Shown piece after piece: positions 52,136-61,561 of a DNA stretch of 64,000 nucleotides. Position numbers and translations under genes: made by a program. Each line of letters starts with the position of its first letter. Positions within the stretch are counted from its first letter, which is position 1. The DNA is from Phycisphaeraceae bacterium (GTDB lineage Bacteria; Planctomycetota; Phycisphaerae; Phycisphaerales; UBA1924): positions 1,240,001 to 1,304,000 of the forward strand of contig JACKHF010000001.1 of the NCBI GenBank assembly GCA_020639155.1. The letters are read 5' to 3'. The notes under the pieces were generated by a model that saw only the letters and a list, made by a program, of their open reading frames with translations, made no database searches and was not told the origin of the DNA.

Positions 52136-53614
52136 ATGACAATAAAACTCGGATTCCAGCAACAGTTCCAGCAGGTTCGGCAGCTCTGTGGTGCCGGGCA
52201 GTACCACGCAGCGGTAGAGATCACCCGCCGTCTCATCCGTACCAAGCCGAGTGATCCTCGCGTCATGCATCTGCACGGGATTGCACTGCGCGGTGCTGGG
52301 ATCTTCGACGAATCGAGAAAAACCCTCGAAAAACTTACACGGCTTCATCCTGATAACGCGCACGCATGCAACGATCTGTCGTTGACGTATCAGCGTCTTG
52401 GTCGATGGGACGATGCGCTGCGCGCAGTCAGCCGAGCAGCCGAGCTGGAGCCTGACAACGCAATGATCGCTGGGGTTCATGCCGAGTGTCTGTTCTCGAT
52501 GGGAGAGTATGACGCGTGCGGCGAACTTCTTGATTCGTGCTTTGAGAGGGGTCTGGAGTCACAATCGCTCGGCATGATCTGCGGTCGCCACGCGCTGCGG
52601 ACCGGAAAGGTGGATGAGGCAATCAATCGTCTTGAGCGCCTGCTTGAGCGGGACACGCTGCTGCCAGCCCATCGTGCAACGCTGACGTTCATGCTCGCGC
52701 ATCTGCTTGACAGAGCGGATGACATCGACAGGGCGTTTGAGACATATGTGAAGGCAAACACGCTCCGTGATGAGCCGTTCGATCCTGCACATCATCGGCA
52801 GCGTGTCGACGCGATGATCTCGGCGTGGTCATCTTCAGCAATGGAATCGATGCCGAGAGGGAGGCTGGACGGTTCGAGATGTGTGTTTATTGTGGGCATG
52901 CCCCGATCGGCGACCAGTCTTGTGGAACAGATCCTCGCGAGCCATCCCAAGGTTGCGGGTGGTGGCGAGCTCCGAGCTTTGCAGGACATCGCTCACTCGC
53001 TTGATCCGCTCAATGAACGCGTGCCAATCATCACCGATACGTCGACATTGTCACAGTTTACATTTGATAAAGCCGCACGCGAGTACCTCAGTGCGATCCA
53101 GAAGGTCTCGTCGTCCGCTGCACGGGTGACAGATAAAACGCCAGCAAACTTTTTCCATCTTGGGCTTGTCTCGCGCATGTTTGCGAAAGGGAAAGAACCA
53201 CGCGTGATCCACTGCATTCGTAACCCGGTTGATACGTGCTGGTCGTGTTACACGCAGAGCTTTTCCGGCGCAGTGCCATTTGCGTTTGATCTGTCGCATC
53301 TTGGCGAGTTCTGCCGTGACTACGTGCGTGTGATGGAGCACTGGAAGTCGACGCTGTCGATCCCGATGACCGACGTGGTGTACGAGGATCTTCTGGACGA
53401 TCCCGAAGCGGGGATCCGGCGCATTATCGACTTTGCAGGGCTTGACTGGGACGACGCGTGTATGAAGTTCCATGAGAATCCGCGGGTCGTCCTCACGGCG
53501 AGCCAGGACCAGGTGCGACAGAAACTGTTTCGTTCATCGCGCGAACGATGGAAGCGGTACAGCACGCACCTTGGACCGCTGATCGCTGCGCTCGGAGATG
53601 CTGCGCAGATGTAA
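52136..53614 (+). CDS. TPR-sulfotransferase, copy 1
   Basis: 492 residues from the ATG at 52136. The first 230 residues hold TPR-like helical repeats (LTYQRLGRWDDALRAVSRAAELEPDN is the clearest unit). The C-terminal 260 residues form a PAPS-dependent sulfotransferase: 5'-phosphosulfate loop FIVGMPRSATSLVEQI, the RNPVDTCWSCY region that binds the 3'-phosphate, and YEDLLDDPEAGIRRII. It transfers sulfate from PAPS to an unknown acceptor. Proteins of this build resemble tyrosylprotein or glycan sulfotransferases. No signal peptide. It is 60% or more alike the next gene by eye. Confidence 0.9.
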   Translation: MTIKLGFQQQFQQVRQLCGAGQYHAAVEITRRLIRTKPSDPRVMHLHGIALRGAGIFDESRKTLEKLTRLHPDNAHACNDLSLTYQRLGRWDDALRAVSRAAELEPDNAMIAGVHAECLFSMGEYDACGELLDSCFERGLESQSLGMICGRHALRTGKVDEAINRLERLLERDTLLPAHRATLTFMLAHLLDRADDIDRAFETYVKANTLRDEPFDPAHHRQRVDAMISAWSSSAMESMPRGRLDGSRCVFIVGMPRSATSLVEQILASHPKVAGGGELRALQDIAHSLDPLNERVPIITDTSTLSQFTFDKAAREYLSAIQKVSSSAARVTDKTPANFFHLGLVSRMFAKGKEPRVIHCIRNPVDTCWSCYTQSFSGAVPFAFDLSHLGEFCRDYVRVMEHWKSTLSIPMTDVVYEDLLDDPEAGIRRIIDFAGLDWDDACMKFHENPRVVLTASQDQVRQKLFRSSRERWKRYSTHLGPLIAALGDAAQM

Positions 53615-53674
53615 CGATGTGGATTGCAGTATCATCGTGCAACAGGCGGTTCGATCGGCTACGCTGATTCTCTC

Positions 53675-55156
53675 ATGAATGTGAACCTGGCCCATCAGCA
53701 GCAGCTCAGACAGGCAGCAGCGTTCTGTGGCGCCGGAGACTATGCGTCCGCGCTATCGATTGCCCGCAAGCTGGCAAAGTTGTACCCGAGCAACCCGAAC
53801 GTCCAGATGTGCTATGCGACATCGTTGCGTGGGCTCGACTATTACGATGATGCACGCCGGGTGCTTGAGAAACTTGCAAAGATCCAGACGAGCAATCCGG
53901 GTATCCACAACGATCTATGCATCACGTATCAGAGGCTCGGTCGATGGGATGAGGCGCTGCGTTCGATTACCAGAGCAGCAGAGCTTGCGCCCACGAACCC
54001 GTATGTTGCTGGAGTGCGTGCCGACTGCTTGTTTGCGCTGGGTCAGCTTGACGAGTGCAGGATGCTGATTTCATCCTGCGATGAACGCGGGATGGTTTCT
54101 GCGCCGCTTGCGATGGTTGGGGCAAAGCTTGCGCTGAGATCGGGCGATGTTGATGCTGCGGTAGCGCGTGTCGAGGCAGTGGCGTCGCAGGACTCGCTTT
54201 CGCCGATCCATCGAGCCGCGATGCTGTATGCATTAGGTGATCTGAAGGACAAACAGGGGGAGATTGACGAGGCATTTTATCTGTACGTGCAGGCGAACAC
54301 GGTGCGTGATATGCCGTTTGATGCAGCGCATCATGCGCAGCGGATCGGGCAGTTGATCGCGTCATGGTCTGCCGAGGCAATGCAATCGATGCCGCGAGGC
54401 AGGCTGGACGGGTCGCGCTGTGTGTTCATTGTGGGTATGCCGCGATCGGCGACGAGTCTCGTAGAACAAGTTCTTGCGAGTCATCCCGATGTTGTTGGTG
54501 GTGGCGAGCTCGTTGCCATGCAGCGCGCTGTGCATGCGCTCTCGCCAGCCCCGGCGCAGCTGGTCTCGTTGATGACGGACACGTCAAAGCTGAATCAGGT
54601 TTCGGTCGACAAAGCTGCGCGAGCATATCTTGACGCCATTCGTCATGTTTCGTCAAGTGCATTGCATGTGACTGACAAGATGCCGTCGAACTTCTTCCAT
54701 CTTGGATTGATCTCGCGCATCTTTGCACCGGGGAAGGAGCCGAGGATCGTCCACTGCGTGCGCAATCCGATCGACACGTGCTGGTCGTGCTACCGGCAGA
54801 ACTTCACGAGTGGAAGCCCATTCGCGTACGACCTTGCGAATCTTGGCGCGTTCTATCGCGAGTATCTGCACGTGATGGACCACTGGAAGCGTGTGCTCCC
54901 AATCGCGATCCACGAGGTGGTGTACGAGCAGTTGCTTGAAGAGCCCGAGAGGCAGGTGCGTGCGCTGCTTGATCATCTTGATCTTGCGTGGGACGACGCA
55001 TGCATGAAGTTCCATGAGAACAAGCGAGTCGTGCTGACCGCGAGCCAGGACCAGGTGCGTCAAAAGCTCTACACAACTTCCAGAGGGGGGTGGAAGCGGT
55101 ACGAGAAGCATCTCGGGCCTTTGATTGAAGCGTTGGGGGATGCAGTCAGCGTTTAA
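53675..55156 (+). CDS. TPR-sulfotransferase, copy 2
   Basis: 493 residues from the ATG at 53675 (a start at 53624 is less likely). Same domain order as the upstream gene: TPR-like repeats (1-230), then a PAPS-dependent sulfotransferase with FIVGMPRSATSLVEQV, RNPIDTCWSCY and a shared WDDACMKFHEN...RVVLTASQDQVRQKL ending. The two lie 60 nt apart on one strand and are a tandem duplication, probably co-transcribed. Divergence is spread over the TPR part more than the catalytic part. The acceptor is unknown. Its stop codon overlaps that of the converging gene by two bases. Confidence 0.9.
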   Translation: MNVNLAHQQQLRQAAAFCGAGDYASALSIARKLAKLYPSNPNVQMCYATSLRGLDYYDDARRVLEKLAKIQTSNPGIHNDLCITYQRLGRWDEALRSITRAAELAPTNPYVAGVRADCLFALGQLDECRMLISSCDERGMVSAPLAMVGAKLALRSGDVDAAVARVEAVASQDSLSPIHRAAMLYALGDLKDKQGEIDEAFYLYVQANTVRDMPFDAAHHAQRIGQLIASWSAEAMQSMPRGRLDGSRCVFIVGMPRSATSLVEQVLASHPDVVGGGELVAMQRAVHALSPAPAQLVSLMTDTSKLNQVSVDKAARAYLDAIRHVSSSALHVTDKMPSNFFHLGLISRIFAPGKEPRIVHCVRNPIDTCWSCYRQNFTSGSPFAYDLANLGAFYREYLHVMDHWKRVLPIAIHEVVYEQLLEEPERQVRALLDHLDLAWDDACMKFHENKRVVLTASQDQVRQKLYTTSRGGWKRYEKHLGPLIEALGDAVSV

Positions 55157-55662
55157 CTCTTCTGTGAAGCGAGCCATGTTCTGAAATGTTTGCTTGCCCA
55201 TCTGTAGTGCGACGCGGTGTTTGCGCGGATGTGCTTTGCGACACTCCACGACGGGCCGCACCATGCAAATCGTTTCGGATCGCACAGATCGCGCTCGTCC
55301 ATTGTCTGCGCAAGCTCGACGAGTGCCTCATGCCCCGCGTGGAAATCCCGCAACACACGCGGCAGGGAGTGCTTCTTTCGTTTGTTGTAGATTGCTTCAT
55401 TCAGCTTACGTGTTTCGTTCCACTTGAACCCGTCGCTGGGTGGTTCGGGCGCATCATCTGCAAGTCCTGCCTTGCACCAATCTGCGCAGCGATGGGCCCA
55501 GTCTGCAACATGCGCGAGCGCGTCCTTCAGCGACCATCCGGCCGAGTTGATGCTTGATGTTGCCATGTCCTTCTTCGGCACGCGATCAATGAGCGTGAGT
55601 AGTTTGTCGTACTCGCGCTGTATCTCATCAAGGAGCACATCTCGTGTGAGCTTTGGAGGCAT
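55153..55662 (-). CDS. ClbS/DfsB-like four-helix bundle protein
   Basis: 169 residues. The pattern fits the ClbS/DfsB family, a DinB-fold group: KLTRDVLLDEIQREYDKL, NSAGWSLKDALAHVADW, GFKWNETRKLNEAIY and a C-terminal HYRWASKHFRTWL. Roles in this group include resistance to toxins such as colibactin, but most are unknown. A metal site is not obvious. It overlaps the converging sulfotransferase stop and lies six nt after uvrC on the same strand. Confidence 0.8.
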   Translation of the reverse strand: MPPKLTRDVLLDEIQREYDKLLTLIDRVPKKDMATSSINSAGWSLKDALAHVADWAHRCADWCKAGLADDAPEPPSDGFKWNETRKLNEAIYNKRKKHSLPRVLRDFHAGHEALVELAQTMDERDLCDPKRFAWCGPSWSVAKHIRANTASHYRWASKHFRTWLASQKS

Positions 55663-55668
55663 GATCAG

Positions 55669-57063
55669 TTACTCTCCCAGCGTCTTTTTTCTGCGCAGTG
55701 TATGGTGATAGTGCTGGGCGAATCTGTGCGCTTCGTCGCGGACAGACTGAATGAGCCTGAGGCCGAGGTTTTCCCGGCCAAGACGGATGGGCTCAGACCT
55801 TGCTTGTGTGTAGATAAGTTCTTCTTTTTTCGCGAGCGAGATGACCATGGGGGGGCTGACGTCAAGCTCGTGGAAGACCTCCATCGCGGCGTGGAGCTGG
55901 CCAAGCCCGCCGTCGATGAGAATGACATCCGGATAGAGCTCGTTGCCGGAACCCGCCTCGCGATATCTGCGCATGACGACCTCGCGGATACTGGAGTAGT
56001 CGTCGTTGCCGCCGGGGACTGTTTTGATCTTGTATCTGCGGTACTCACTTTTGAACGGCTTGCCGTCAACGAAGCAGACCTTTGAGCCGACGGTCTCGCC
56101 TCCCTGCAGATGTGCGATGTCTATGCCCTCAATGCACCGGATTGGGTCTATGAGGCTGAGCGTCTTCTGGAGGGATTTGAGCGCCTTGCGCGGGTCGATG
56201 CGCTGGATCTCCATCTCGGGTTGCCAGCCATCAGATTTCTTTGCGCGATGATCGAGCTTCTCGATTGCTCGGATCTGATCGCGCAACTGGGCAGCCTTCT
56301 CGTATTGCATGTTCTTCGACGCGGCGTCCATCTCTGTGCGCAACTCGCGGAGCATGATGGAACGCTTTGAGGTGAGAAACCGTGCAAACCTTTCGATGTC
56401 GTTGCGGTAGGCTTCCTTCGTAATCTTGTCGGCGCACGGCGCTGTACACTGGTTGATGGCGTAGAGCAGGCACGGGCGGAAGAACCTGTTCTTCGGATCG
56501 CCGTCCACGATGTCGAGCGTACACGTGCGGTACTTGAAAATGGTCTGCAACATCTGGACCGCCTCTCGCAGTGCGCCGACCGCGACGAACGGGCCGAACA
56601 CGCGCGCGCCCTTCATGTTGATCTCATCGGGATCGCGCGTGACGGTGACGCGCGGGAAGTCCTCTCCGTGTGTGATGACCAGATAGGGGTACGAACGCCC
56701 GTCTGTCATTGAGGCGTTGAACTTCGGCTGAATGTCCTTGATGAGCCTGTTCTCGGCGAGCAGGGCCTCCCACTCTGTCTCACATTCGAGATAGTCGATG
56801 TCTCGTACGAGCCCAGGGAGTGCAGCCTTTCGCGGGCCGAGATCGGCACTGGGAATGAAGTACGATGAGACCCTGTCCGGGAGGCGGAGTGCCTTTCCAA
56901 CGTAGAGCACGACACCGTTGGCATCTTTGAGCAGATACACGCCGGGCGAGTTTGGGAGCGCGCGTGCTTTTTTCAGCATCGAAGCGAGTATCTCATCCTG
57001 CGCGCTCGGATGCATAGGTGCATCAGCTGTTGTGTCTGGTTGTGGTGCGTTCTCGTCGATCAC
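55669..57063 (-). CDS. uvrC: UvrC nuclease subunit lacking the C-terminal (HhH)2 domain
   Basis: 464 residues (start at a GTG; an ATG at 57015 is possible). UvrC makes both nicks in nucleotide-excision repair. Present: the GIY-YIG nuclease (SPGVYLLKDANGVVLYVGKAL, about 38-60), Cys-rich CLLYAINQCTAPC, the UvrB-binding UVR helix (NMQYEKAAQLRDQIRAIE near 245), and the RNase H-like domain (EGIDIAHLQGG, LIDGGLGQLHAA). The protein stops at HHTLRRKKTLGE, where usual UvrC proteins of about 600 residues continue into a helix-hairpin-helix domain. The downstream gene follows at once, so the domain has not simply been lost to a frameshift. Confidence 0.9.
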   Translation of the reverse strand: MIDENAPQPDTTADAPMHPSAQDEILASMLKKARALPNSPGVYLLKDANGVVLYVGKALRLPDRVSSYFIPSADLGPRKAALPGLVRDIDYLECETEWEALLAENRLIKDIQPKFNASMTDGRSYPYLVITHGEDFPRVTVTRDPDEINMKGARVFGPFVAVGALREAVQMLQTIFKYRTCTLDIVDGDPKNRFFRPCLLYAINQCTAPCADKITKEAYRNDIERFARFLTSKRSIMLRELRTEMDAASKNMQYEKAAQLRDQIRAIEKLDHRAKKSDGWQPEMEIQRIDPRKALKSLQKTLSLIDPIRCIEGIDIAHLQGGETVGSKVCFVDGKPFKSEYRRYKIKTVPGGNDDYSSIREVVMRRYREAGSGNELYPDVILIDGGLGQLHAAMEVFHELDVSPPMVISLAKKEELIYTQARSEPIRLGRENLGLRLIQSVRDEAHRFAQHYHHTLRRKKTLGE

Positions 57064-57113
57064 AAGGATAAAGATACGCAGGATGCGTTGTGCCAGCTTT
57101 GCTTGTGCCTGGA

Positions 57114-58712
57114 TTACGCGGGTGGGAGTGCAGAGGGCAGCTCGACAATCATGCGCGTGCCCTGCTTCCAGACAGATTCTGCACGGACACGACCACCCAG
57201 TGTTCGCACAGCGTGCTTGACTATAGCAAGACCCAGACCCGAACCTCGGTCGCCAGTTGCGCCGGTACGGGCGCTGTCAACCTGATAAAACCGCTCGAAG
57301 ATTCGCTGCTGTTGATCAATGGGGATGCCAATACCGCTATCAATGACTTCGATGATTGCTGTTCGACCATTGGGGTATGGGATTGGCGCAGGAGCGATGT
57401 TGTCCATGGATTCGGTTACGCGATCATGCGTAATGTCGCTCTTGCTGCCGACATGGCCGACAACACGGACAGCCGTCTCTTTGTGAGCAAACTTGACCGC
57501 GTTCTCAACAAGGTTCTTCATGACCAGCATCAGCAGCATCGGGTCGGTGTGCAGCGACTCAAACTCAGGAGCAAACTCGTATTCAAGTGTGATATGTCGC
57601 GCCAGAAGCCTTGGTTCGAGCAGCGTGTGCAGCCGGTGACGCATCTCATCAAGATCGAACGGACCCAGCGCGACACGAAGCTGGGGTGATTCGAGCTTGG
57701 ATAGATCGAGCAGATCGCGCACGATTTCCTCAAGCCTGCCCGCGTGCGCCTGGATGACATTGACCATGCGGGCGCGTGTTTCAGGCGGAAGGTTCTCGAT
57801 CGATCCGAGTGTTTCCGCCGCCGACTGGATGGTGGCGATGGGTGTCCGCAACTCGTGTGATGCGTTTGCAACAAAGTCAGTTTTGACCTGATTTGCTGAT
57901 GCGAGCGATGTGACGTCACGCATGGTTAGCAGCACGCCGGAGCGGGATGGTCGCTGCGATGCATCGTGTCCGTTTGCATCAAGCGGCACAGCTCGCACAT
58001 GAACCAGACGAGTGATGTTGTCCCTTGCAAACGCGATCTGTCGCTCGGACGACGTGCCCGTTGAAGCGCGAGCAACAACGTCGAGCAGATCCGCCTTGGT
58101 CAGCACGTTCTCGATCGGCATGCCGACAATCGAACGCACTGGTCGGTTTGATTTGAATGCAAGAAATGCGAGTGCGGCTTCATTCGCATTTGTCACGATG
58201 CCGGAACTGTCGATCGCGACGATGGGCTCGTTGATTGCTTCGAACATGATGTTCAAGCGCGTGACGCTGGCATGATCCTGATGATACGAACCAACAATGC
58301 GCTCGACCTGCGGCGGGATCGATCGAATGACTTTGCTGAGACCATCAACATTTGTAGATCGATCGATGGCGCCCTCAGTACCAAGCTCGTGAAATGTCTG
58401 CTCAACCGCAGGTGTGATGTTGTGTAGCAAGGCATCTTCGGAACGGATGAGTGATTTCTTCAGGAGCCGAATGCTCACGAATGTTGTGCAGCTCAGAAAA
58501 ATGAGCACAAGCCACACAGCCGTGCCAACCACGCTGAGTATGACAGCGAGCAGTGCAATCAAGCAGATGCTTGTGATGACTGCTTTATGGTGCTGTTCAA
58601 ATGCGCTGCTGGATCGAAACACGATATGTCCGCTGGGTGGAATGGTGTGCTGATGTGATTCAAAGAGGATACGCCCACCCCGACACAGGGTGCATCGGCA
58701 GAACAAGGGCAT
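57114..58712 (-). CDS. PhoR-like sensor histidine kinase
   Basis: 532 residues. Two hydrophobic segments (about 45-80) form a short membrane anchor with little periplasmic loop, as in PhoR. A PAS domain follows (about 150-270: INEPIVAIDSSGIVTNAN). The DHp phosphoacceptor motif is FVANASHELRTPI. The ATP-binding domain has NLVENAVKFAHK (N-box), VIDSGIGIP (G1) and GSGLGLAIVKH (G2). Together with the response regulator immediately upstream it resembles the phosphate-starvation pair PhoR/PhoB. A Cys-rich N-terminus (FCRCTLCRGGR) is unusual and may be a mis-set start. Confidence 0.9.
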   Translation of the reverse strand: MPLFCRCTLCRGGRILFESHQHTIPPSGHIVFRSSSAFEQHHKAVITSICLIALLAVILSVVGTAVWLVLIFLSCTTFVSIRLLKKSLIRSEDALLHNITPAVEQTFHELGTEGAIDRSTNVDGLSKVIRSIPPQVERIVGSYHQDHASVTRLNIMFEAINEPIVAIDSSGIVTNANEAALAFLAFKSNRPVRSIVGMPIENVLTKADLLDVVARASTGTSSERQIAFARDNITRLVHVRAVPLDANGHDASQRPSRSGVLLTMRDVTSLASANQVKTDFVANASHELRTPIATIQSAAETLGSIENLPPETRARMVNVIQAHAGRLEEIVRDLLDLSKLESPQLRVALGPFDLDEMRHRLHTLLEPRLLARHITLEYEFAPEFESLHTDPMLLMLVMKNLVENAVKFAHKETAVRVVGHVGSKSDITHDRVTESMDNIAPAPIPYPNGRTAIIEVIDSGIGIPIDQQQRIFERFYQVDSARTGATGDRGSGLGLAIVKHAVRTLGGRVRAESVWKQGTRMIVELPSALPPA

Positions 58713-58755
58713 GAACGAAAGTGTTTGTGTGAAAGCTGGTTACGACTCACAGCGG

Positions 58756-59673
58756 TCAGGGCGAGACAGCCTTATAACCAACGCCGCGAACTGTTTTGAT
58801 AAGTTCACCAGCGTCCTTCAACTTGCGTCTGATAGCTGTCATATGTACGTCGACCGTGCGCTCGGTGATGTTAATCCCGGGGCCGATAGCGCGGCGCATG
58901 ATCGCCTCGCGTGACATGACCCTGCCTTGTGCCTGAACCAGCACAAGCAGGATGCGGAACTCTGTCCTCGTGAGTTCGATCGGTTCGCCGCCATAGGTTG
59001 CTTCGCAAGCTTCCGGGTCGATGTCGACCGGACCGAGAGACAGGCCCATCCGATTCACCTGCGCTCCGGCGGCTGCTTCGGCCCGTCTGAGTACTGCGTC
59101 GATTCGAGCCAGCAGCACCTTCATGGAAAATGGCTTTGTGATGTAATCATCCGCTCCGAGATCAAGACCAACCAGTTCGTCCTTTTCCTGGCTCTTTGCT
59201 GTGAGCATGACGATGGGGACGCGCGCAAGTGTGTGATCGGTGCGCACACGACGTGCAACCTCAGTGCCATGCATGCCGGGGAGCATGAGATCCAGCAGCA
59301 CAAGGTCCGGGCATTGTGTCTGGATCATGGTTAACGCATCACGTCCGTCGTGAACAACGTCTGTTGTGTAGCCCGCGTTTTCGAGATGGATCTTCAACAT
59401 GTCCGCAAGATCACGCTCATCCTCAACAACAAGGATGTGGCGGGCCATGCCTGGCGAGTTCGCAACTGTGGAGACTGCTGTCGCTGGTTGTGCGATACCC
59501 ATGGGGCTTGTTGTAAGTTCCTGGGCATGCGTCTGGTGATGTGGAGCACCCTTGCTGGGAGTTGCTCGCTCGGCACGTTGCTGGGCAGCGAGCAAACTGG
59601 CGCTTTCAAACACGTCGCTCATGCGATTCGCTTGGTGGAACGGGTCAGTATGGGACGTTGTGGCATTGCTCAT
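58756..59673 (-). CDS. PhoB-like OmpR-family response regulator
   Basis: 305 residues from the ATG at 59673 (GGGAG upstream). The receiver domain starts near 78 (HILVVEDERDLADML), with phospho-acceptor Asp in VLLDLMLPGMHG and the conserved Lys in DYITKPFSM. The winged-helix DNA-binding domain follows (LTRTEFRILLVLV, ITERTVDVHMTAIRRKL). Seventy-five residues of Ser/Thr/Ala-rich, probably disordered sequence precede the receiver, which PhoB lacks; a start at 59448 would remove it, but has a weaker ribosome-binding site. It lies 43 nt upstream of the kinase gene. Possible targets are the two porins beyond 60 kb. Confidence 0.9.
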   Translation of the reverse strand: MSNATTSHTDPFHQANRMSDVFESASLLAAQQRAERATPSKGAPHHQTHAQELTTSPMGIAQPATAVSTVANSPGMARHILVVEDERDLADMLKIHLENAGYTTDVVHDGRDALTMIQTQCPDLVLLDLMLPGMHGTEVARRVRTDHTLARVPIVMLTAKSQEKDELVGLDLGADDYITKPFSMKVLLARIDAVLRRAEAAAGAQVNRMGLSLGPVDIDPEACEATYGGEPIELTRTEFRILLVLVQAQGRVMSREAIMRRAIGPGINITERTVDVHMTAIRRKLKDAGELIKTVRGVGYKAVSP

Positions 59674-60208
59674 ATGTGACTCCCTCACAAATCGTGTGTG
59701 AGAGGGGATTTCTGGTCGGGAGGCAATACTAAAAGACATGGAAGAACGAAACGTGAAGAGTCACCACTGCAGATGGCGTTATTTACTGATTCTGAACATG
59801 AAGTATGGTTTTTTGTCACTTATTGATGCCAACTTGCTCGAAAGTGGCCGTAATTAATGTAGGATTTTGTTCGGTATACCAGAAAAGTTATGCTTTTCAA
59901 CAAGACTGTTGCCGTTATCTCGCTCCGCAGGAGTTTGCACTTGCTAGCCTTTTTGGCTGGGGAGGTATAACGTCTTGGCCTCCAATTGTGTGGAACCACG
60001 CAGTTCGCACATGGCTTGGGAAGTTTCCAGGTGCAATCACGTTCAGTGATTGCTGAAAAACAAAGAGTTGTGTGCAGTGCAGCGTGTGCATTGCACGTGA
60101 AGGTTTCAGTGCCCCGCGCGTCATGCGGGAAAAGTCCGGCTCATATCAAGTACGCCGGCATGTTCCGTGTCTTACGACACAAGTACGCAGCGAAGGAGTT
60201 TAATTACA
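59674..60208. other. long AT-rich intergenic region between phoB-like and porin genes
   Basis: It holds the divergent control elements of the response regulator (leftward) and the porin gene (rightward). The part at 59740-59940 is AT-rich. An 11-bp palindrome GTGCATTGCAC lies at 60086-60096. I could not find a convincing Pho box, and the short open frames inside (for example 59805-60056) have unlike codon use and no ribosome-binding site. A small RNA cannot be excluded. Confidence 0.5.
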
Positions 60209-61402
60209 ATGACGAAGACAAAGACTTTGGCCTTGACGGCTGGCATCTGCGGGGCACTGGCTGGTTCCGCCGTTGCCCAGACCTCGACAAATACCATGAT
60301 TGGTAACGAGGTGCTCAGCAATGCAGCCAACCAGTCCAGCCTGCTCGGCAACTCGCAGAGCACGCTGACTGCGTTCGGTATGATCCAGTTCCGTTTCATG
60401 GTTGCAGCACTCGAGTCCGGCGACGATGACGTTGTGACTGGTTTCCAGACACGCCGCACACGCGCTGGATTCAAGGGTGATATCGACGACCAGTTCTCGT
60501 ACTACGTTCAGTTCGAGTTCTCTCGTTCATCCGGTTCGGCAGGCCTGCTCGATGCATTCCTCGACATTGATATGGGCGAAGGCGCAAACCTCCGTGTTGG
60601 TCAGTTCAAGACTGGTGCATCACGCGAGAACAGCATTTCCTCATCCAAGGGTCTGTTTGCAGATACCTCGATTGTCCGTGGCACATTCAGCCCCGGTCGT
60701 TCACAGGGTCTTGCATACATGTTCGAGAACCCGGACAGCAACATGCGCGGTGCGATCGCTGTGACAGACGGCTTCGGTACCTCGAACACGGATATCACTT
60801 CCGGCAGCGAGGGCGATATCGCCATCACAGGTAATGTCGATTACTCATGGACAGGTTCTGATTTTAAGATCTTTGATGACTTCACATCAGGTCAGGGCGC
60901 AGCCAACGGTCAGGACTACCACGGTTTGGTTGGTGGTGCAGTGCACTTCCAGTCCGGCGGCAGCACGGTCGGCACAACAGATGCAACCATGTTCTGGGCA
61001 TCCGGTTATGTGCAGGTCGAAGGCGATGGCTGGAACGGCTTTGCTGAAATCGACCTCATGCAGATGGATCCGGATGGCGGCGACAGCACGCTCGACATCG
61101 GCTTCCTTGCACAGGGCGGCTATATGTTCGACGAGAACAACGAAGGTATTCTCCGCATCGAAGGTCTCATTCCCGATGGCGATCGCTCGGGCGACGATAT
61201 GTTCCTCGCGCTCACATTCGGTATGAACCATTACTTCAACCCGGCTGATCCGCACTCAGCCAAGTTCACAGTTGACGTGATGATCCCCTTCGAGGACGCA
61301 GCCAACTGTGACATTGTCACCACCAGCACAACAACAGGTCTGTTCGCTTCTTCCGAGAGCGGCGACTTTGCAGCACGTGCACAGGTGCAGGGCAAGTTCT
61401 AA
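60209..61402 (+). CDS. OprP-like porin
   Basis: 397 residues from an ATG after GAAGGAG. Signal peptide ends AVAQT. The N-terminal 60 residues of the mature form are Ser/Asn/Gln-rich, then a 16-strand barrel pattern begins (FGMIQFRFMVAALES, FQTRRTRAGFKGDIDDQFSYYVQFEF, LRVGQFKTGASRENS). The end is ARAQVQGKF with C-terminal Phe, the outer-membrane insertion signal. It resembles phosphate- or polyphosphate-selective porins O and P. Next to a PhoBR-like pair, phosphate uptake is the likely role. It is paralogous to the next gene. A stem at 61463-61490 follows. Confidence 0.88.
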   Translation: MTKTKTLALTAGICGALAGSAVAQTSTNTMIGNEVLSNAANQSSLLGNSQSTLTAFGMIQFRFMVAALESGDDDVVTGFQTRRTRAGFKGDIDDQFSYYVQFEFSRSSGSAGLLDAFLDIDMGEGANLRVGQFKTGASRENSISSSKGLFADTSIVRGTFSPGRSQGLAYMFENPDSNMRGAIAVTDGFGTSNTDITSGSEGDIAITGNVDYSWTGSDFKIFDDFTSGQGAANGQDYHGLVGGAVHFQSGGSTVGTTDATMFWASGYVQVEGDGWNGFAEIDLMQMDPDGGDSTLDIGFLAQGGYMFDENNEGILRIEGLIPDGDRSGDDMFLALTFGMNHYFNPADPHSAKFTVDVMIPFEDAANCDIVTTSTTTGLFASSESGDFAARAQVQGKF

Positions 61403-61462
61403 TCAGCCCTTCGTTCGGCTGATCACACATTCGGCATTTGCTGAATGAGATGAAAACGATCG

Positions 61463-61490
61463 CCGGGCGGGCCGTTGCTGGTCCGCCCGG
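61463..61490 (+). terminator. GC-rich terminator-like hairpin
   Basis: CCGGGCGGGCC (61463-61473) pairs with GGTCCGCCCGG (61480-61490), one wobble, loop GTTGCT, then TCTTGT. A smaller stem (ATCAGCC/GGCTGAT, 61402-61408 with 61417-61423) lies at the stop codon. The T-run is weak, so this is moderately supported. Confidence 0.55.
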
Positions 61491-61561
61491 TCTTGTAGGT
61501 AAAGACCGCCAGGGGTAGACCTCAGGTATCATTTGAGGCTGGGTGACGGAGGGCATGTCCG

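Noticed and set aside
59805..60056. Short ORF in the phoB-porin intergenic region
   Set aside because: Unlike codon use, no ribosome-binding site and no protein-like pattern.
59674..60208. Pho box upstream of the porin
   Set aside because: No pair of direct repeats matching the CTGTCAT pattern could be seen.
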